From Tritrichomonas musculus (lineage: Eukaryota > Parabasalia > Tritrichomonadida > Tritrichomonadidae): a DNA stretch of 64,000 nt. Positions 20,371 through 30,483 of the stretch are shown one piece after another. The notes below the pieces were generated by a model, which saw only the letters and a program-made list of their open reading frames with translations, did not search any database and had not been told where the DNA came from. Position 1 is the stretch's first letter. The number at the start of each line of letters is the position of its first letter. The stretch covers positions 2,914,001 through 2,978,000 of the forward strand of contig JAPFFF010000006.1 of assembly GCA_039105265.1 (NCBI GenBank). The letters run 5' to 3'. A program made the translations under genes and the position numbers.

Positions 20371-21765
20371 TAAAAATCCTCGAAATTCAATATTGTACTG
20401 ATTACTAATATATTAGTTATTTTTATTTTTTTTTTTATCAAAAAAAGTAAATTTTGCAAGAGTAAGTAAAAATTATATCATATTTCATCATATGCATAGC
20501 TTTTTTGTTGTAAATAATTGTTTCATTGTGGAGGGTTAATTAATAGTTAATGTTTGGCTATTAATCGATTTTGATGAGGATAATCTAAAAGAAACTTACA
20601 TAAATCAAAGAAATATTCTCCTTCTATACGTTGAAATATTAATTTAATGATTGTGTTTCTCATTCATAAAATTGTATGATTGATAGAGTATTAATTTACT
20701 AAAACTATGAATCCTTTGATTTAAAATAATGCTTTGAGCCAAAAATAAAACAAATGAATATGTATAGTAATAAATTTTATCCAAAAACTCCTGATCATAT
20801 AAAGGTACCCAAACTCATTTTTTTCGGACAATACCTTTTATATATTATTTGATTATTTTATAAATACTAATATTTATATATATTTTAAAATATTAAATTT
20901 TTATCTAATAATTACCAGTATAAATAGATATTTAATTTTGTCTAATTTTGATTAGTTTACAAATTTACAAAATTGAAAAAGTTTTAAAATGATTGTTTTA
21001 TAAATTTGAATAAAAAATCTTTTTGATTAACATTTTTTAAATAAATATATACATATAAATGTTTACATATATATATTTATTGTTATTAATAGTTTTTTTT
21101 GATTATTTTTTGAGAATCTAAGAAAATTATCATTTTAATTATGGCATTTTATAATTTCATTGTCATTATATATATTAATATACATTTTAAAATTATAAAA
21201 TATCTTATATTGTGAAATGAAATTTATAAAAATAAGATAAATATATTTTATTATTTGAATGTATTCTGAATATATAAAATTAATATTGTGTAGATATCTT
21301 AAGCAATTAATTATTATTATGTTCAACAATATAATATACATGATTTAATAGTATGGAATATTTTGTAAAACTCAATGAATATCTAAAATTCCGATTTAGA
21401 TTAAATGTATCGAGAATTTTTCAGCAAATTAAAAAAAACTTTCGTGACTGAATTTTAATGATTTTTCATTATTTCATATCCTAACAAATATCAAATATAT
21501 CATTTGATATCTCATATTATATATTATATTTCAATATATAAAATGAATTATATATTTAATTTAATATAAATAAAATGTAATTTAAAAATATTATTATTTA
21601 AATTTTTTTATAAATTGAAAGAAAAACTATAATAAAATTTTCACTTCTCAATTATAATTTTTGTTTAATTTTCCATATTTTTCTCAAAAAAATTGGATTA
21701 TAAATAAATATATTATTATTTTAAATCTTTAGGTAATTTTGATCGTGATTTCAATGCATTCAAAA

Positions 21766-21837
21766 TTGAATTCTCTTAGATTGACGACTTCACCTTTTTT
21801 AAAAAAATTGAATTCGCTTAGATTGACGACTTCACCT
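21766..21837 (+). repeat. 30-bp near-tandem duplication
   Basis: TTGAATTC(T/G)CTTAGATTGACG-type unit at 21766-21795 and 21808-21837, one difference, separated by an A/T spacer. Confidence 0.7.
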
Positions 21838-23240
21838 CTTCAGAAAAAAAAATTAACCTTTTTTTCTCCTTAAACCGTCAAAAAAAATAGTATTTTAGCT
21901 TTATCTCAATAAATCCTAGATAGTTCTACCAATTAACGAGATATATCATGTAAAATAAAATATATAAAACGATAAAATCATTACAGGAAAATGTATCGAA
22001 GGGATTAGAAATTATTTGAAAATTATTGAAATATCGATTTTTGATTTTTCGTATCTCCACATATTCTTAATTAATTAAATATATTTTTATTTTAAAAACA
22101 AACAAATATAATAATATAGAAAAATATAAGTTCAAAAATAAAAAAATAATATTTTAATCACCACTTTTCTAGGGTTTTTAAATTTTTGATAGATCATAAA
22201 ATTCTCACTTTTTCGCAATTTTTTTATTCAATTTTTTTCAATGATTTTTAATCGTTGTGGCCCAGCATTTTTTTTTTTAACACAGTCCTCTACTTAAGCT
22301 CAGTTAATATTAACATAGTATTTACACTATTACCATTCACAAATATCGATTAGGTTTACATACACTTGAAATTAATGAGAAAAGGGTTCAAATGCTGAAT
22401 TGATCAGGTCTCAATAGCAATAAAAATGTCATCCAATCAAAACAATAAGTTTAATTTACATAATTGATTAAGAAATACATCCAAAATGTAGGTATTAATA
22501 AACATTTTTATATTATTTTTGTGGTTTTTCATGTTCTTTTTCATTTTTGAGTATATTTTAATCGTCGTGGCCCTACGTTTATTTATTTTTTGGCTTCTAA
22601 TTTTATGTTCTTTAATGAACAACCTTGCATAAGACTGGTATGAATGCATATCAAGCTGCTCATGCATTTGGCCTGATTGAATTATCCAGCTTTTATTAAA
22701 TTATAATACACGTTGGAATATGTATTCTCAAATATGTTTATACTTTTTATCATTTAATCTAAATAATACGGAAAATGTATTCACATATAAATTCACTTTT
22801 AGATGGATCAGTAAAAAATTAATTCTTTAACTTTTATATATTTTTTCTCTCTTTTTTTTTAACTTTTTGAATTGAAAAATCGCGAAAAAGTGGGACTATT
22901 TGTTGGTATAAACTTTTGAATTGAAAAAATGCGAAAAAGTGAGAAAATTTGAATCTATCAAATTTTTCAAAAAGTAAAGATTAAAAATTCTAATTTCCTC
23001 TGTAATGAACCAAACAGGTTGTAAATAGTATCAAACAATTATACATATGATAATGATTTAAAATATGCTATTATAATTTTAGTAAGTCTTAAAATCACCA
23101 ACTTTTTGCTTTCAACAAATTGAAAGAAAAGAGTTTGTATACCTTTGATCATATTTAAATTTCTATTTTTACTTTTTGACATCATTAAAGGTGAAATTTA
23201 GAATATTCAATTTGACCATATTAAACGATTTAAATTTTCG

Positions 23241-26177
23241 ATGCTATCAAATAATGATATTGATGGAAAATTATGCTATTTTATTTTAAATAACCAGATA
23301 TATAAAGTGCTATTAAATCTAGACAAACTCACAACAATATCAAGAGACATTGGGAATCAATTGCTTGCAAATAATAAATATATTATTCAATCACACGTCA
23401 GTAATGAAAATTTCCAAAAATTTCTGGATTTTATGGTGAATGGACAACCTCCGTGCTTTAATTCTGATAATATTTATCAGTTTCACAATTTAAGCCAAGA
23501 ATTTGATATTATGAAAGATTTTTTTGAACAGCCAGACTTAGAAAAACTCCTTAAAATATCGATTTTGAAGAATTATTACCAAAATGGCAATGATAAATCA
23601 TACTCCGAAGAGTATATAGCTATGAATCTTGATTTTTATCTTCAAAAGTTTTCAAAAGAAATGTATGAAATTCCAATTACTTCTCTTTATAATATTTTTT
23701 ATCATCGAAAAAGAATTCTAAATGATCAAGAAAAAGCATACCAATTCATCACATCTTCGGATAATGGAAAAAATCGCTATAATTTGAATATCTTGCTTGA
23801 AAGTCTCGAAGCATCAAAATTAAAAGTTAAAACTTTTTTTGATGCAATTGAAAAACGTGATGAGCATTTCGGCTTTACACCAAAAATCAAATTATCATCA
23901 TTTAAGATGATTTCTCCAAATTTTTCTGAATTTGAAGGAACTTTTGAAGAATATTTAAATGAAGTGGAGAAAAATACTAAAATTTTAAAAACTCTTGATT
24001 TAAATCATCATTTTAAATGCAACTGCTCAAAAAATATTTTTAATATATTTGGATTTATGATTTTGTTGGTAATTGGAAGTATTTTATTTTTAAAATTAGT
24101 TGAAAGTAAAGGTAATTTATATTTCTGGTTAGCTGAGTGTTTATATAATGGAAATATATTTAATATAGATAAACAAAAAGCTGCCATATTTTACAAATTT
24201 GCCGCTGATAAAGGCAGTATTAATTCTATGTTTAAGTATGGATTAATGTTATTTGATGGGGATGGAATTGATATTAATTTGAATGAATCGGCTCGTTATT
24301 TTAAAAAGGCAGCGGATTTAAATGATATAACTTCAATGCATTATTATGGACTTATGCTATTAAAAGGTGATGGTATTGATATAAATAAAAGAGAAGCAGC
24401 ATATTATTTCAAGAAGGCAGCAGATTTAGGTGATAGAGATTCTATGAATAGAATTGGACTTATGCTATTAAAAGGCGATGGTGTTGATATAAATAAAAGA
24501 GAAGCAGCATATTATTTCAAGAAGGCAGCAGATTTAGGTGATATAGATTCAATGCATAATTATGGACTTATGCTATTAAATGGTGATGGTATTGATATAA
24601 ATAAAAGAGAAGCAGCATATTATTCAAAGAAGGCAGCAGATTTAGGTGATAGAGATTTTATGCATAATTATGGACTTATGCTATATGAAGGTGATGGTAT
24701 TGAGATGAACAAAAGAGAAGCAGCATATTATTTCAAGAAGGCAGCAGATTTAGGTGATATAAATTCTATGAATAGAATTGGACTTATGCTATTAAAAGGC
24801 GATGGTATTGAGATGAACAAAAGAGAAGCAGCATATTATTTAAAAAAGGCAGCAGATTTAGGTGATAGAAATTCAATGCATAATTATGGACTTATGCTAT
24901 TAAATGGCGATGGTATTGATATAAATGAAACAGAAGCAGCATATTATTCAAAGAAGGCAGCAGATTTAGGTGATAGAAATTCAATGAATAGAATTGGACT
25001 TATGCTATTAAATGGCGATGGTATTGATATGAATAAAACAGAAGCAGCATATTATTCAAAGAAGGCAGCAGATTTAGGTGATATAGATTCTATGAATAGA
25101 ATTGGACTTATGCTATATGAAGGTGATGGTATTGAGATGAACAAAAGAGAAGCAGCATATTATTTCAAGAAGGCAGCAGATTTAGGTGATAGAAATTCAA
25201 TGAATAATTATGGACTTATGCTATTAAATGGCGATGGTATTGATATAAATAAAACAGAAGCAGCATATTATTCAAAGAAGGCAGCAGATTTAGGTGATAG
25301 AGATTCTATGAATAGAATTGGACTTATGCTATATAAAGGTGATGGTATTGAGATGAACAAAAGAGAAGCAGCATATTATTTCAAGAAGGCAGCAGATTTA
25401 GGTGATATAAATTCTATGAATAGAATTGGACTTATGCTATATAAAGGCGATGGTATTGAGATGAACAAAAGAGAAGCAGCATATTATTTCAAGAAGGCAG
25501 CAGATTTAGGTGATATAAATTCAATGAATAGAATTGGACTTATGCTATATAAAGGTGATGGTATTGAGATGAACAAAAGAGAAGCAGCATATTATTTCAA
25601 GAAGGCAGCAGATTTAGGTGATATAAATTCTATGAATAGAATTGGACTTATGCTATATAAAGGTGATGGTATTGAGATAAACAAAAGAGAAGCAGCATAT
25701 TATTTCAAGAAAGCAGCAGATTTAGGTGATATAGATTCAATGCATAATTATGGACTTATGCTATTAAATGGCGATGGTATTGATATAAATAAAACAGAAA
25801 GAGCATATTATTCAAAGAAGGCAGCAGATTTAGGTGATATAGATTTTATGCATAATTATGGACTTATGCTATATGAAGGTGATGGTATTGAGATGAACAA
25901 AAGAGAAGCAGCATATTATTTCAAGAAGGCAGCAGATTTAGGTGATAGAGATTCTATGAATAGAATTGGACTTATGCTATTAAAAGGTGATGGTATTGAT
26001 ATAAATAAAAGAGAAGCAGCATATTATTTCAAGAAGGCAGCAGATTTAGGTGATAGAGATTCTATGAATAGAATTGGACTTATGCTATTAAATGGCGATG
26101 GTATTGAAATGAATAAAACCGAAGCAGCATATTACTACAAAAAGTGGGCAGATTTAGGTGACAGAGAAGATATTTAG
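23241..26177 (+). CDS. BTB-like membrane protein with homogenised Sel1 repeats
   Basis: 978 residues. The N-terminal 260 residues look like the divergent BTB/BACK-like module found in several proteins of this window (FILNNQIYKVLLNLDKL, then an LEKLLKISILKNYY segment). One transmembrane helix (about 270-290, IFGFMILLVIGSILFLKLVE) follows. Then come about 19 Sel1 repeats of 36 residues (consensus YGLMLLNGDGIDINKREAA and YFKKAADLGD). From about 24,300 on, the repeats are almost identical even at the DNA level (108-bp units), unlike the diverged repeats of the kinase gene upstream. The frame ends with TAG at 26175-26177. Beyond it 35 further in-frame codons encode one more Sel1 unit, so the gene was probably truncated recently, unless the TAG is an assembly error in the array. 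Sel1 repeats usually act as protein-binding scaffolds. The specific role is unknown. Confidence 0.88.
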   Translation: MLSNNDIDGKLCYFILNNQIYKVLLNLDKLTTISRDIGNQLLANNKYIIQSHVSNENFQKFLDFMVNGQPPCFNSDNIYQFHNLSQEFDIMKDFFEQPDLEKLLKISILKNYYQNGNDKSYSEEYIAMNLDFYLQKFSKEMYEIPITSLYNIFYHRKRILNDQEKAYQFITSSDNGKNRYNLNILLESLEASKLKVKTFFDAIEKRDEHFGFTPKIKLSSFKMISPNFSEFEGTFEEYLNEVEKNTKILKTLDLNHHFKCNCSKNIFNIFGFMILLVIGSILFLKLVESKGNLYFWLAECLYNGNIFNIDKQKAAIFYKFAADKGSINSMFKYGLMLFDGDGIDINLNESARYFKKAADLNDITSMHYYGLMLLKGDGIDINKREAAYYFKKAADLGDRDSMNRIGLMLLKGDGVDINKREAAYYFKKAADLGDIDSMHNYGLMLLNGDGIDINKREAAYYSKKAADLGDRDFMHNYGLMLYEGDGIEMNKREAAYYFKKAADLGDINSMNRIGLMLLKGDGIEMNKREAAYYLKKAADLGDRNSMHNYGLMLLNGDGIDINETEAAYYSKKAADLGDRNSMNRIGLMLLNGDGIDMNKTEAAYYSKKAADLGDIDSMNRIGLMLYEGDGIEMNKREAAYYFKKAADLGDRNSMNNYGLMLLNGDGIDINKTEAAYYSKKAADLGDRDSMNRIGLMLYKGDGIEMNKREAAYYFKKAADLGDINSMNRIGLMLYKGDGIEMNKREAAYYFKKAADLGDINSMNRIGLMLYKGDGIEMNKREAAYYFKKAADLGDINSMNRIGLMLYKGDGIEINKREAAYYFKKAADLGDIDSMHNYGLMLLNGDGIDINKTERAYYSKKAADLGDIDFMHNYGLMLYEGDGIEMNKREAAYYFKKAADLGDRDSMNRIGLMLLKGDGIDINKREAAYYFKKAADLGDRDSMNRIGLMLLNGDGIEMNKTEAAYYYKKWADLGDREDI
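24241..26177 (+). repeat. 108-bp Sel1-coding tandem array
   Basis: About 18 head-to-tail 108-bp units, most differing by only a few bases (shared word GCAGCAGATTTAGGTGATAG). Variant blocks (LLN/LLK/LYE/LYK; SMNRIG/SMHNYG) alternate in groups, suggesting multi-unit duplications and gene conversion. Confidence 0.9.
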
Positions 26178-26285
26178 AGCTATGCAGCAATGTTGTATTA
26201 TGGTGAAGGAATTGGGCTTAACAAAGAAAAAGTAGCTCATTACTTTAAGAGATCCGAGGATGATTGGCATTTAGATACAATGTAA
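26178..26285 (+). pseudogene. In-frame remnant of the Sel1 C-terminus
   Basis: Directly after the TAG, the same frame reads SYAAMLYYGEGIGLNKEKVA and ends at TAA (26283-26285). This matches the terminal Sel1 unit expected for the gene. The DNA is more diverged than the array, as the last repeat usually is. It is either lost coding sequence or part of the gene if the TAG is an error. Confidence 0.6.
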
Positions 26286-26903
26286 AATATTCATTCATAT
26301 TTTTTAATTAGGTAGACTCTCTCTTGCACACTTTTCTGATTTTTTATTTTCAAAACTTGATCGCTTAATTTTTGAGAGAAAATAATATTGGCATTTTTTG
26401 TTTTACCAAAAGTTCTCAATTTTACAGAGCAGCCATAAGCTGTTTTTTATATAGAAAAAAAATATCTCTTATTTTTTCCATGTTTTTTATGTGAATATTT
26501 CTTATTTTTTAAATATTTTAGAAATTATGTTTTATCATCAATTTAGCATATTTATTTAAAAATATATTTATATCCTGAATATCTGAATATATAACAAAAC
26601 CAGATTATTAATTGGAGTATTAATTTCTCAAAATTGAAGGATTAAATTTTGGTAAAAATATGATATATTATACTCCTCATAATAAATTTCATGTTTACAG
26701 AAAATCAGGCAAAATTCATCTGCCAATTCTTTTTTCATCTATTCTGAATATATTCAGAAAATTCTCCTAAATGGTTTCAAGAAATTGAAGAATTGAAAAA
26801 AATGTTCAGCGATTAAACGAACTAAATGATGAAAAAGAAAAAAAGATCAGAAATTTGTAACAAGATATTGAAGAATTGAAAGAAAAAATAAGCAATTAAT
26901 GAT
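26286..26903. other. Intergenic with a coiled-coil relic
   Basis: Mostly AT-rich non-coding. At about 26800-26899 one frame reads LNELNDEKEKKIRNL, a stop, then QDIEELKEKISN and a stop. This looks like the decayed coiled-coil end of a former gene just upstream of the next ATG. Confidence 0.4.
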
Positions 26904-27629
26904 ATGGAGACCAATATTAAAAATAATTTGGAGTCAAATCAATTGAAAAGGCCAAATAAACCACTGCAAAGGAGATCGTATTCAAGAAATTATAATAATC
27001 TAAAAAAGACCAAACCGAAATCAAATAATAAATCAAATAAAAAATCACTTAAAAAAGAAGATATCAAAAAAGAAATTGAAGATAATGACAATAATGAATC
27101 AAAAGAAACCGAAGAAGAAGAAAACGACATTGAAAAAGAAGATAAAGATGAACCAAAAGAAATCGAAGAAGAAGATAAAGATAAACCAAAGGAAGCTGAA
27201 GAAGACGATAAAGATAAACCAAAGGAAGCTAAAAAAGAAGATAAAGATAAACCAAAAGAAATCGAAGAAGAAAAAGAAATTGTTGTTGATGATAAAGATA
27301 ATAAAGAAGAAGAAAAAGAAAAGAAAAATGAAAAATCTGAAATGGATAAGGAAATTGAAAAACAAAAGTCTGTTTTATCTGTTTTAATAGATTTTTACCA
27401 AAGAGATTTGACACCACTCATTGAAACAAACATTTATTTCCCATCAGAAGTCAATTGTGATAAACTTTCCCAGATCATGGAGTCTGTTCAGCATAATTAC
27501 TTCACAATATCTAGAGACAAAAAATATCCAGATTCACTCATACGATCATTGATTATTGCGATAAAGGATTGCATTTCTTTTTTTTATACTCGAAGAAATA
27601 TCTTATTACCAAGCTTTTTGTTGATATAA
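26904..27629 (+). CDS. Lys/Glu-rich low-complexity protein
   Basis: 241 residues. Residues 1-55 are basic (RRSYSRNYN, KKTKPKSNNKSNKKS). Residues 55-150 are an acidic array of DKPKEAEEDDK-type repeats. The last 90 residues look folded (SVLSVLIDFYQRDLTPLIE to the Leu-rich end). No known domain. The repeat section is of the rapidly changing simple-sequence type. It may be a young or decaying gene, since a coiled-coil relic lies immediately upstream. Function unknown. Confidence 0.5.
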   Translation: METNIKNNLESNQLKRPNKPLQRRSYSRNYNNLKKTKPKSNNKSNKKSLKKEDIKKEIEDNDNNESKETEEEENDIEKEDKDEPKEIEEEDKDKPKEAEEDDKDKPKEAKKEDKDKPKEIEEEKEIVVDDKDNKEEEKEKKNEKSEMDKEIEKQKSVLSVLIDFYQRDLTPLIETNIYFPSEVNCDKLSQIMESVQHNYFTISRDKKYPDSLIRSLIIAIKDCISFFYTRRNILLPSFLLI

Positions 27630-28330
27630 ATAATTTATTAAAGATTAATCTAAATATATTTCCTCCTAAATCACTTCTTTTAAAATTTTTTAATAGATGA
27701 GTAACATACTATTTATTCATTATATATGTAAATATGACTATTAAACATACTTTTGGCTAAAGCAAATCTCAATATTAACGAAGTTCTAGTAATATATTTC
27801 AATTGGATTAGGCTTGTTAAGTCTCGATTTTCGATATCGATAATTGATCCATTATTCTGATATCAATATCAAATCAAAAATTTTATCTCTGATATCAATA
27901 ATGAATAAAAATTAAAGATCGATTATCAATATTGAATTTTTTTTAACGAATTAAAATTTTGTAAACTTTTTTAACTGATTCTTTCACATAATAAGTTAGA
28001 ATATATTTATTTTATACCATTAAAATACTATTTTTAATGGTTTTTTCAGGCATTAATTTCGATTAATCAAGATTCGATATCAAAAGAATATTTTTTTCGT
28101 ATCACATTTCATACTTGATAATCGAATTCATCAATTAAAATTTCCAATCAATAGCATTTTATTATCGAAATTCAACATATTTAAGTGAAAAGCTCTCAAT
28201 ATGGTGAAGATAGGTTCAATACCATTTAAAATCATATCTTAATTCATTATAAACTATTTTCACCATATTTACTATTCCAAAAAGTTGCTAAAATATATAT
28301 ATAAATAAATTTTTTTTAATCAATTTTTAA
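27630..28330. other. Intergenic with an old MITE relic
   Basis: 700 bp between convergent genes. The middle (about 27812-28150) is a diverged copy of the GATATC-rich MITE at 8986-9462. The rest shows nothing. Confidence 0.5.
27812..28150. mobile_element. Diverged relic of the TAGACTTGTTATT MITE family
   Basis: The left edge reads TTAGGCTTGTTAAGTCTCG followed by CGATATCGATAATTGATC. On the opposite strand about 28090-28140 reads CGATTATCAAGTATGAAATG, matching the interior of the 8986-9462 element. It has the same enrichment in GATATC/ATCGAT words. No TSD can be seen, so it is old. Confidence 0.45.
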
Positions 28331-29692
28331 TTATACATCTTCTTCCTGCTCATCTTCATCTTCATCTTCGTCGTCATCTTCATCTTCTTCACAGATTTCT
28401 TCCTCTTCAAGGTTGTCATTCGATATCGGTTTCAGCACAGCCATCACATCTTTGTTATAATAATTCCTCGCAATTCTCACAGCAGAGAGTCTAAAACGTC
28501 CTTTATCGTTCGGATCGACCAATTTGTTCTTCAAAATGTATTTCACAATGTACAGCTTTCCACTTCTCGAAGCCGACTGAAGAATTGTTTTTCCATACGA
28601 ATTCAGCTTCTTGTAATCGACTTTGCATTCAAGGAGGAGGAATTTCATGAAGTCGATGTAGCCTTCAAAAGAAGCAATGTCGATCGGCGTTGAACCAATT
28701 TTTCCGAATTCGTTAATTGCGTCAGAATCGTCAATTTCATGCAATTTCAACATTGCTCCATAATTTGACGCATAGATGCACTTAATGTATGCTTCTGCAT
28801 CGATTCGGACTTGGTAATTCTGAATAACATACTCGATCAAATCGTTGTGAAAATACAAAATCGCGTTGTAAAGACACGAATTGTTTTTTTTCATTGATTC
28901 GATGTCGTGAATTTCTTTTTCAATGATATGAATAATATCATAATTACCACCTGCAAATGATAAACTTAAAAGTCTTCGATAATTGACGTTTTGTGACTTG
29001 TTTATCAAAAATTTGAAGCAGTTAATTGAGCCGAAAAAAGATGAAATTTCAAGTGGAGTTGAATTTGGAAGTATAACATGAACATCGAAGAGTGATTTCT
29101 TAATTTTTTGATCAATATCGAAGTTATTCAGTGATATATATGATTGTAGACTATTCAAATCATCGTTCTTGATGAATTCTACAATTGGATGGATCGGATA
29201 TAACATATTACGTTTTTTGATTTTTTCTTCGTCTTTTAATTGAAGAATATCTTTAAAATCGTAAAGCTGCATACGATTGCTAGTAATAAATTCGGTTGGT
29301 GTTATTAATACTTTTTCAGAATAACAATATTTTTCTTTGTCAATTAAATCACCATGTTTTGATAAACTGAACAACAGGAGAATAACTTGTGCACGTGCCA
29401 TAATTTCATCATCAGCTATTCTATCTGATGAAAAAAATTCTTTAAATTTGTATAAATCAAAAGATTGATTTAAATTAAGTAGTTTAACAGCACTGTTAAG
29501 AATATTTGGTTTGACTACTACAACAGATGCGATTAATCGAATTGTTGATAATGTTTTATTTTTATTCTTTAATAGATTATTTTCATCAATGAAATTTTTA
29601 ACTTCGCTTATTTTTTCATCATCATCCATAGATAATAAAAGGTCTTGCAGTTCATTATATTTTAAAAACTGATCGTGTATTTTGGTAGACAT
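28331..29692 (-). CDS. Ankyrin-repeat protein with acidic tail
   Basis: 453 residues. The N-terminal 165 residues form the alpha-helical region common in parabasalid ankyrin proteins (DUF3447-like context). Ankyrin-type repeats run from about 165 to 430, for example STPLEISSFFGSINCFKFLI, GSTPIDIASFEGYIDFMKFL and GKTILQSASRSGKLYIVKYI. The last 30 residues are nearly all Asp/Glu, ending EEDV. Ankyrin repeats mediate protein-protein contacts; the partner is unknown. The start is a clean ATG and the stop reads TAAAAATTG. The region coding the last repeats is less AT-rich than its neighbours. Confidence 0.88.
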   Translation of the reverse strand: MSTKIHDQFLKYNELQDLLLSMDDDEKISEVKNFIDENNLLKNKNKTLSTIRLIASVVVVKPNILNSAVKLLNLNQSFDLYKFKEFFSSDRIADDEIMARAQVILLLFSLSKHGDLIDKEKYCYSEKVLITPTEFITSNRMQLYDFKDILQLKDEEKIKKRNMLYPIHPIVEFIKNDDLNSLQSYISLNNFDIDQKIKKSLFDVHVILPNSTPLEISSFFGSINCFKFLINKSQNVNYRRLLSLSFAGGNYDIIHIIEKEIHDIESMKKNNSCLYNAILYFHNDLIEYVIQNYQVRIDAEAYIKCIYASNYGAMLKLHEIDDSDAINEFGKIGSTPIDIASFEGYIDFMKFLLLECKVDYKKLNSYGKTILQSASRSGKLYIVKYILKNKLVDPNDKGRFRLSAVRIARNYYNKDVMAVLKPISNDNLEEEEICEEDEDDDEDEDEDEQEEDV

Positions 29693-30016
29693 TAAATAAA
29701 ATTGGCCTATTTAAAAAAAAATTTGACCATCATAAAAAATACGTTATTTTGGAGAGATTTGACCATCATAAAAAATACGATATTGTATTTCCATATAGAT
29801 TTATTTTTGGAGAGATAACTTTTGGTGTATGTTCATCATCATTGCTTAATGCCAATCCGAGTGTTCATTTTTCATTTTTTCAAAATACATATGATTTTCA
29901 AACTCGGGTACAAACCAATGGTGTCCTTCAAAAATATATATATAAATTCTTTGACATATGAACTTTACTATTAACTATTTTTTGAAGACTAATATAGTTC
30001 AGATTTTGAGAGTCCG
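29693..30016. other. Intergenic with a 22-bp tandem repeat
   Basis: TTTGACCATCATAAAAAATA plus CG occurs twice, about 35 bp apart (near 29722 and 29757). A short open frame at 29749-29961 overlaps the repeat and has no recognisable similarity. I do not call it a gene. Confidence 0.4.
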
Positions 30017-30371
30017 GGGGAATCGTATTTTTCTACACAACTTTTTGAAAACCTTTAAACTTTTTGAATACTTTTTCATACTTTTTTAATTCAATTTTGG
30101 CTAATAAATGCATAAATATATAGTTCAAATAGCTTCCCGATTCATCCAGCAATTCAAGGAACCAGATTCGGCTTCGTGCAGCCCCGTGGTGATCACTGGT
30201 GCGTATATCCCCGAAAAATTATGTAAAAATAAACAAATTTATATCAAAAAAAGTAAATAGTTATAATTAGATTTTACGATTTTTTTGGTTAAATTTCTTA
30301 ACATAGTAACTCAAATTTACTCATGGATAGAAAAACCATTCAAAAAGTGGCGTAGAAAAAAACGATTTTCC
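30017..30371. mobile_element. MULE-like MITE, copy B
   Basis: 355 bp, second copy of the 7323-7730 family. The left end GGGGAATCGTATTTTTCTAC and right end (inverted GGAAAATCGTTTTTTTCTAC) match. The duplication AGAGTCCG or AGAGTCCGG (30009-30017 and 30372-30380) is 8-9 bp, ambiguous by one G. Its core keeps the GC-raised, protein-like segment seen in copy A (SRFIQQFKEPDSASCSP and so on). Confidence 0.85.
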
Positions 30372-30483
30372 AGAGTCCGGAAATTTTTCGGACACCTTAT
30401 ATTATAATTTGTTATTTATATATTTTTAACTTTCAAAAAGAGATTTTATAAACAATATACATGAAAATTAAAAAGGTTTATTA

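Larger units (their letters stand above)
19741..23240. other. 3.5-kb gene-free stretch
   Basis: AT-rich, no intact gene. It contains a membrane-tail relic (20261-20338) between 27-bp direct repeats, and a 30-bp tandem duplication (21766-21795 and 21808-21837, core AGATTGACGACTTCACCT). Two ATCG(T/C)(T/C)GTGGCCC-type words sit near 22250 and 22560. At about 22863-22945 an imperfect tandem pair contains TTGAATTGAAAAA and GCGAAAAAGTG. None could be delimited as an element with TSDs. Confidence 0.5.

Noticed and set aside
24241-26177. CRISPR-like or satellite reading of the regular repeats
   Set aside because: The 108-bp periodicity is coding (Sel1, 36 residues) and there are no spacers.
27099-27417. 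Phe-rich minus-strand and Lys-rich plus-strand frames
   Set aside because: Shadows of the Lys/Glu-rich low-complexity gene at 26904.
29826-29832. GTATGT as a possible trichomonad 5' splice site
   Set aside because: No ACTAACACACAG-type 3' signal follows and no coding frames would be joined. No intron is supported anywhere in the window.
29749-29961. 70-residue plus-strand frame
   Set aside because: It overlaps a short tandem repeat, has no recognisable domain, and no initiator. Too weak.
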